NCBI GenBank assembly: GCA_000333855.2
Contig: CM007329.1
Location: 482,226-546,225, forward strand
Source of the DNA: Endotrypanum monterogeii
Lineage: Eukaryota; Euglenozoa; Kinetoplastea; Trypanosomatida; Trypanosomatidae
Length of the DNA: 64,000 nucleotides
Reading direction: 5' to 3'
Part shown: positions 60,401-64,000 of the stretch, in pieces
How the letters are laid out: every line of letters starts with the position of its first letter
Numbering within the stretch: position 1 is the first letter of the stretch
Translations under genes and position numbers: made by a program
The notes under the pieces: generated by a model
What the model was told of the DNA's origin: nothing
The model's input: the letters and a program-made list of their open reading frames with translations, nothing else
Database searches by the model: none

Positions 60401-62364
60401 CTGTCGACGCATCGCCAGACGAGCTTATGCCACTCCCCATCCATCAAGTTTTCTCGCTCGTTTCCGCGAAGTATTGCAGAGCAGCAGCAACCAAATGCGT
60501 CCACGATGTACAGAGTAACGTGAAGCTCGTGGTAGCGCAGGCGCTCCTTTGTAATGACTGGCTCTGCGTTCAGTACAATACCGAACTCTTGCATTTTGAA
60601 ATTCCGGTCTGTTACGCCCACGAGCGACATCATGCGTGACGTGACGTCGGTGCGGAAGCACACCTCAATTCGCCAATGGTGCATAAGTTGACCAAGCAAA
60701 GGCAGCGTTCCGACGTTGATGACCAAGTTGCCGTCAAAAGAAGGAGCGCACCGCGGCGCAGGCTCCTCCAAAACACGCAAATTTAAAAGTGTTTCGTGGT
60801 GGTCGGGCGGTATGGTGCGCGTCATTTCCTGAAGCGCACCACCCTCAATAGCAATGAGAGGCCATCGAACCACAGGCTTTAGTGGAAAACCTCCAGAGGA
60901 GAAACGCAGTTCGGCGATAACCCCACGAAACACCAACGCTGGCGAGTTCACCTCGTCCAGATACCCTCCAATGAAGAGGCGATGCGACCACGTGTTAAAA
61001 GCGACAGGATGCTCCTGTTGAATCAGCTGAACATCGACCCACAGACCGTCGACCTCGCACATCAGCTGGCCCTCCTCTAAATTCTGAACACGTATCATTA
61101 CGTGGTGAAATCTGGTGCCATCTGTCAGACCCACCTTTGCAACTGAAGCAACCGCCTCTAAAACTCGGTTGGCTGAATCGCGTATGACAATTCGTAGGGA
61201 GTCGGGCATATCCTCATACCAGTTAAGGCTCAGCTGGAAGAGCTGGCCAACTTCATCGCGCTGGCCCTCCATGATCTGTATCAGTACTCGCTTGCCTTCT
61301 TCTGGCTTCAGGTCGGTTCGAATCCAGAAGTCTAGCGCCATGTCTCGAATTAGCTCCTCGAAATTGGGAACCCCGGGAAGAGCCATGACCGAGGAAACGC
61401 CATCGAATATGTGCACAGACATCGTGCCCCCCCAACCGTTTCCAGGAAGGGGATCACAGCCACTGACGCTCTCCTCCTTCCGCAGTTCACTCAGCAGTAA
61501 TGCGGTGTTCCGACGCTGTATCAGACTGTATAAGACAGCGTGGCTGCGTGTGTTTCTCACAGCCATGAGCGATGTCGCCCTTGATGAACGGCTATGAAAC
61601 GCAGAAGGAGAAAATGCTCCAAAGTTTTGTGTTCTCAGTGAGGGGCTATCGGTGTGTGGAGGAATCAGGATTTCATCATGGGCAGCTGAGATCAGCCCGT
61701 AGCGACTCGATGCGGCTGTCTGCTTATCGGACGGATGTACGTAGTGATATTCCTGTCGCAGCTTCCTTATTTTCTCACGCAACGCTTTTGACAGCTTTAC
61801 GCCTCCCTCACTCTCTCGGGCTGCATTAGCCCATAGATCCTTTGCACCCCGGGTCTCCGTCGTTTCCGCATCGCCAGGGATCGTGTTCATTTGAAGAAGC
61901 CGTTGCATCTGCCTTTCTTTGGCTATCTCGTCGGCAACGACTTGCATGCCGTACTCTGCGGGTATTCGCACTGCTTGGAAAAAAGAAACCAGGACGCGTT
62001 CCAGATGCGCTCCTGTGTTAACCCCCCGGTGGACAACAGTGACATTCTCTCGCCGATGAACACGCTTCGTGATGTCCTCAAACATTGACTTGAACATGGG
62101 CGACTCGTGCTCCTCGATTTCATTCAGGACACCATCAAAGGGAGTTGCGAAAAAACGTGGAGCCACAGGACACTGCAGCTCACACAACAGGCGATCGATT
62201 TCGTCTGCAGAAGGCATCTCACCTTTTCGGTCATTGTAAAGAACAGCAATGCGATCCTCAAAGGTGGACCAGACATATGACCCTTCATTTTTCAGCTCCT
62301 TCTTCCCGTTCGCCTCCCCACCCTCTTCGGGAGGTGGCCTCTGGAGTGAAAAAACAAGAACCAT
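57457..62364 (-). CDS. Giant LamG-LamG-IQ-pseudocaspase protein
   Basis: The 1635-residue product (ATG at 62364) has two concanavalin/LamG-like jelly-roll domains at about 315-495 (MSVHIFDGVSSVMALPG, then LALDFWIRT-type strand, HHVMIRVQ, RLFIGGYLD) and 545-725 (WRIEVCFRTDV, DGEWHKLVWRCVD, NWIAVGGHN, GQIDHFYVSLSG). An IQ-like calmodulin motif follows at about 1025-1042 (NASLLIQRNWRICLAKG). Residues 1075-1145 follow a caspase/metacaspase p20: GALLITLHNTECPG, ENDVESLEEALRHQGYDVT, NFIYISGYGG. The catalytic His of the SGHG motif is Tyr here, and where the DxCHSG strand should be (about 1325-1335) it reads CVVAVDLQP, so the nucleophile is also missing. A long Lys/Ala-rich coiled insert (about 1195-1265) interrupts the p20 fold. 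No signal peptide or span is seen. A cytoskeletal or flagellar scaffold is possible; function unknown. Confidence 0.8.
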   Translation of the reverse strand: MVLVFSLQRPPPEEGGEANGKKELKNEGSYVWSTFEDRIAVLYNDRKGEMPSADEIDRLLCELQCPVAPRFFATPFDGVLNEIEEHESPMFKSMFEDITKRVHRRENVTVVHRGVNTGAHLERVLVSFFQAVRIPAEYGMQVVADEIAKERQMQRLLQMNTIPGDAETTETRGAKDLWANAARESEGGVKLSKALREKIRKLRQEYHYVHPSDKQTAASSRYGLISAAHDEILIPPHTDSPSLRTQNFGAFSPSAFHSRSSRATSLMAVRNTRSHAVLYSLIQRRNTALLLSELRKEESVSGCDPLPGNGWGGTMSVHIFDGVSSVMALPGVPNFEELIRDMALDFWIRTDLKPEEGKRVLIQIMEGQRDEVGQLFQLSLNWYEDMPDSLRIVIRDSANRVLEAVASVAKVGLTDGTRFHHVMIRVQNLEEGQLMCEVDGLWVDVQLIQQEHPVAFNTWSHRLFIGGYLDEVNSPALVFRGVIAELRFSSGGFPLKPVVRWPLIAIEGGALQEMTRTIPPDHHETLLNLRVLEEPAPRCAPSFDGNLVINVGTLPLLGQLMHHWRIEVCFRTDVTSRMMSLVGVTDRNFKMQEFGIVLNAEPVITKERLRYHELHVTLYIVDAFGCCCSAILRGNERENLMDGEWHKLVWRCVDSEVNNFTVKVDDVLKDVLFVSREGPTRFVSYDNWIAVGGHNVRNWKVLRPFTGQIDHFYVSLSGCPYVTLDMNEGPGAYVLQDNSRHNNHGLLINAETDVVRRNDVVWIPGPEDKVDEINQATRPEMQVFKKNNVSVAVVIFTCYFSEGGVVRESLYDVLSGKYHEIAHTPHILPEHTQEQWKSWYGLPTQCYQELDTVTRLEESINTALSVHGPQGHLMVTVRIGDCYATVLHVSEAELPPDAMYDCNMLKWHYPYMVEGTQGWRELMLNRMIEGAESVLLIDSLKPYVTAKLGPLNSGSRSVISEDIIRSLKNSGRPWFLPAVLHTHLINAEFGSTVHLIQRVRPRMSVNEAAAVGLFSKRLFDRVRENASLLIQRNWRICLAKGVAAVKREQRSLNDRKVEEIRSLRLLPAVKMKVPLGALLITLHNTECPGVPPIENDVESLEEALRHQGYDVTTLKDPNKETILRAISQMDTSKTNFIYISGYGGALNLRQPPLFEFESLSIDIAEQAQRTRYECDESASYRELIAQMRAERATVPAPKSKKKKAAAPRRPNKQAIMEAELRQRQLEMAFLADCEQMDDAEAAARDTLVREYDKLCQRISREMHDAVVATWAYEEKYRATSPEGDTQNFVYLCNSQRIEPFPTTVINVNEIIATALHQGDPPLGLQCVVAVDLQPVTSYASGLACLASSTGNKLWVPYRPFQREFLSWTLVKAFNGHLPKVSTTSKYALLSGGIETAENHRDWKSLAWYVLRKLEVCCSPERFNALRGELERHIPFVGELVPVREIFLDSEAKDRRRRERESLKVKAQVTFGVGSAKIQSDMFSFFREFLEGVTVTELIFTNKICILFAQNNKGIDGILVSDVADAVEKCRPLACTLAFEVEVTAAGVEVQFKVIDAADRLPLGQWLTAISMRSLSWQFPQRPAFGLARLDVDYVEYLYNLKVMCSGRRYRQVYKQMITSPVPKPYVRFVGARVLQ

Positions 62365-63028
62365 AGTCCCCTCCTCAGAGTTTCAACTTGCCTCCCTTTA
62401 CAAAGATTGAATCAGTGAGCCAGCAGGTACAAAAAAAAAAGGAAATCGAGTCCGTTGAGAGGACAGGGTATGTAAAACCACCAATATGCGAGATAAAATG
62501 CGACCCAGGATGGGGAAGTGCACGTGCTCCGCGTACACTGAAAGTGTGCAGGGAATCTTCCTTTGAGAACCTATTCCCCCGAAAAAAAAACCTATGTGGG
62601 AATTCTTTCTCGAGGTATAGGCAGCCATTTTGTGTGAAAAAGCGTTGGCGTTTCCATGATGCGCATTTTTGAAAGCGTTAGGCAAGACGATAGAGAGACA
62701 AAAAGAAGATAAGCAATTCATCAACACAAAACTCTCACCGTGAGCGATGCATGAAGGAGTTCGCCTTATAGCAGGCAAAATTGAGGGTACCATGTTCGTT
62801 GATGTCTGAGATCCCACAACACAGCTACCAGGCTCAGTTTTGATATACAAAACTTTCTCTACCTACTGACCAAAATTTCTTTTCTCTTTGTTGACTTTGG
62901 CACCACTATGTAAGGGTTCGGAAGAACAGCTTGAACCCGCCCTCTAGCAGTGAAAAAAAAAAGGGGAGACGTAAAATAGAGGCTGCAAAGAGCCAATCTT
63001 TAGTGTACATGGAAAAAACAAACAAGAA
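62365..63028. other. Intergenic: no gene seen
   Basis: Short A-runs (62430-62439, 62581-62589 and 62953-62961) and purine-rich stretches. No protein-like frame. Confidence 0.6.
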
Positions 63029-64000
63029 TTACGCCTTCTTTTTGCCCTTTTTCGGCTTCGACCGAGTGGCACTAATTTCAGCGATGCTTTTGTAGACCTC
63101 CGGGTCGATGCGTTCGCTGATCCGCAGCGCCGTCACGTGTCTGCTGTTCTCCAGGGACTTGAGTAGAACTTCGCCTGCACCAGGCGCCAAAGTGCACATA
63201 TCCAAGTTCAGCACACGCAGAAGTGTATTGCTCTCAATGGCTTCGCAGAGTGCGAGAAGGGTGTCCCCCTCACCGGTGAACGCCGTGTCAGCCAAGTCAA
63301 GCTCCTCCACCTTCGAGCATAAACAAATGGCTTTAGCTATCTCTTCAACTCCTTTGTCTCCGATGTGGTTACCACGCAAAGACAGCACCGAAACGTTTGA
63401 CTCCCCGACAATTCGCGACGCTATGAAGCCCGCTCCAACCTCGCCCACTTCACAGTGCTGTAAAGAAAGCGCCGTCACGGAGGCGTTCCATTGAAGCCCA
63501 ATGCAGAGCTCCTGAACCCCAGCGTCCTCTAAAGGGTTGAAATCAAGAAGAAGTTGTGTAACGGTCGTGTTGTTTTTGAGGTAGTTAGCCAGATAGCGGC
63601 ATCCTCGTGGCCCGATTGCGCAGCCTGGGAGCTCGAGCCGCTGTATGCCAAACGGGTTCCGGTCCGGAAGAGGACTATATTGTCGGAGAAACTCACACAG
63701 GAGAAGAATGCCATCGTCGCCAAGCATGGTGTGATGCAACTGTATCACACGGAGAAAGGGATATGGCCGCAGTGCAACTTTACAAAGCGTCTTCAAATCA
63801 GCACTCGACACCGCGCCACGGACAAACAAAGGTACTTGGGGGACCCCAGCTTGATCTCCGTCCTTCACACGTATCAGTTCCGCCTTCAATCGCTTGGCGA
63901 AAGGGATAAAGGGGTCCCCAAGCAACCCACATGCCTCATGTAAACGACGCAAATCACTGTCGACGTGAAGCTCCTGCGCTACGGTAATGACCGGTGCAGC
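63029..64000 (-). CDS. Leucine-rich-repeat (RNI-like) protein, 5' end outside the window
   Basis: The reading frame is open to the window edge with no ATG in it; the first in-window residues are AAPVITVAQELHVDSDL, so the N-terminus lies beyond 64000. The 323 visible residues contain several ribonuclease-inhibitor-type LRRs of about 28 residues, such as GIQRLELPGCAIGPRGCRYL, VTALSLQHCEVGEVGAGFI, VSVLSLRGNHIGDKGVEEI, VEELDLADTAFTGEG and LRVLNLDMCTLAPGAGEVL. A Lys-rich tail (KPKKGKKKA) closes the protein. RNI-like LRRs form a curved platform for protein binding; in trypanosomatids many are flagellar or cytoskeletal. No catalytic domain is visible in the part present. Confidence 0.85.
   Translation of the reverse strand, partial: AAPVITVAQELHVDSDLRRLHEACGLLGDPFIPFAKRLKAELIRVKDGDQAGVPQVPLFVRGAVSSADLKTLCKVALRPYPFLRVIQLHHTMLGDDGILLLCEFLRQYSPLPDRNPFGIQRLELPGCAIGPRGCRYLANYLKNNTTVTQLLLDFNPLEDAGVQELCIGLQWNASVTALSLQHCEVGEVGAGFIASRIVGESNVSVLSLRGNHIGDKGVEEIAKAICLCSKVEELDLADTAFTGEGDTLLALCEAIESNTLLRVLNLDMCTLAPGAGEVLLKSLENSRHVTALRISERIDPEVYKSIAEISATRSKPKKGKKKA

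Noticed and set aside
1..64000. CRISPR arrays, prokaryotic operons, ribosome binding sites
   Set aside because: The DNA is eukaryotic; repeats seen are microsatellites and dispersed elements without regular spacers.
1..64000. tRNA or rRNA genes
   Set aside because: No cloverleaf or A/B-box arrangement was recognised by reading; GGTTCGAATCC-like text near 61316 is inside the giant gene and lacks the rest of a tRNA.

Overview
The window looks like nuclear DNA of a trypanosomatid, most likely Leishmania or a close relative (Leishmaniinae). It carries JBP1, the base-J thymidine hydroxylase known only from kinetoplastids and relatives, a paraflagellar rod family protein, and short trypanosomatid-type histone H2B genes. 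No introns are visible. Every credible gene lies on the minus strand, so the 64 kb reads as part of one polycistronic unit transcribed right to left. Intergenic DNA is rich in plus-strand purine runs, which are pyrimidine tracts on the coding strand as expected for spliced-leader trans-splicing, and in TA, GT/AC and TAA microsatellites. From memory, H2B, JBP1 and cytochrome b5 resemble the gene content of one end of Leishmania chromosome 9; this was not checked. Two N-gaps (32378-32473 and 54296-54315) show this is a draft assembly.

Layout, right to left (transcription order): a leucine-rich-repeat protein cut by the window edge; a giant 1635-residue protein combining two LamG-like domains, an IQ motif and a caspase-like domain without its catalytic residues; a small basic protein; a decayed cytochrome b5 copy; an intact tail-anchored cytochrome b5; JBP1; a rhodanese cluster (one relic and three small genes, one lacking the catalytic Cys); a mitochondrial-type J-domain protein with a SANT-like segment; COQ4 (ubiquinone biosynthesis); a small coiled-coil protein; a SET-domain (RBCMT/SETD-like) methyltransferase; the N-gap in a TA tract; a divergent GH47 mannosidase-like type II membrane protein; a six-span membrane protein with an F-box-like segment; two proteins of unknown function; a two-span membrane protein; two near-identical H2B genes; a frameshifted type I membrane protein gene; a paraflagellar rod protein; a protein with two C-terminal SUMO-interaction-like motifs; a DeSI/PPPDE isopeptidase; and a kelch protein.

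Three repeat systems stand out. A ~1.0 kb unit is present almost identically behind COQ4 and behind JBP1, and reaches into both reading frames so that the two unrelated proteins share their last seven residues and stop codon. A ~0.4-0.5 kb dispersed repeat occurs three times (two in one orientation, one inverted). A 382-bp block covers both H2B genes; one of its three differences removes a candidate splice acceptor AG in copy 2.

The genes do not form an operon-like pathway, as is normal in trypanosomatid clusters. Adjacent genes with possibly related roles are the DeSI isopeptidase and SIM-bearing protein (SUMO) and the rhodanese array.
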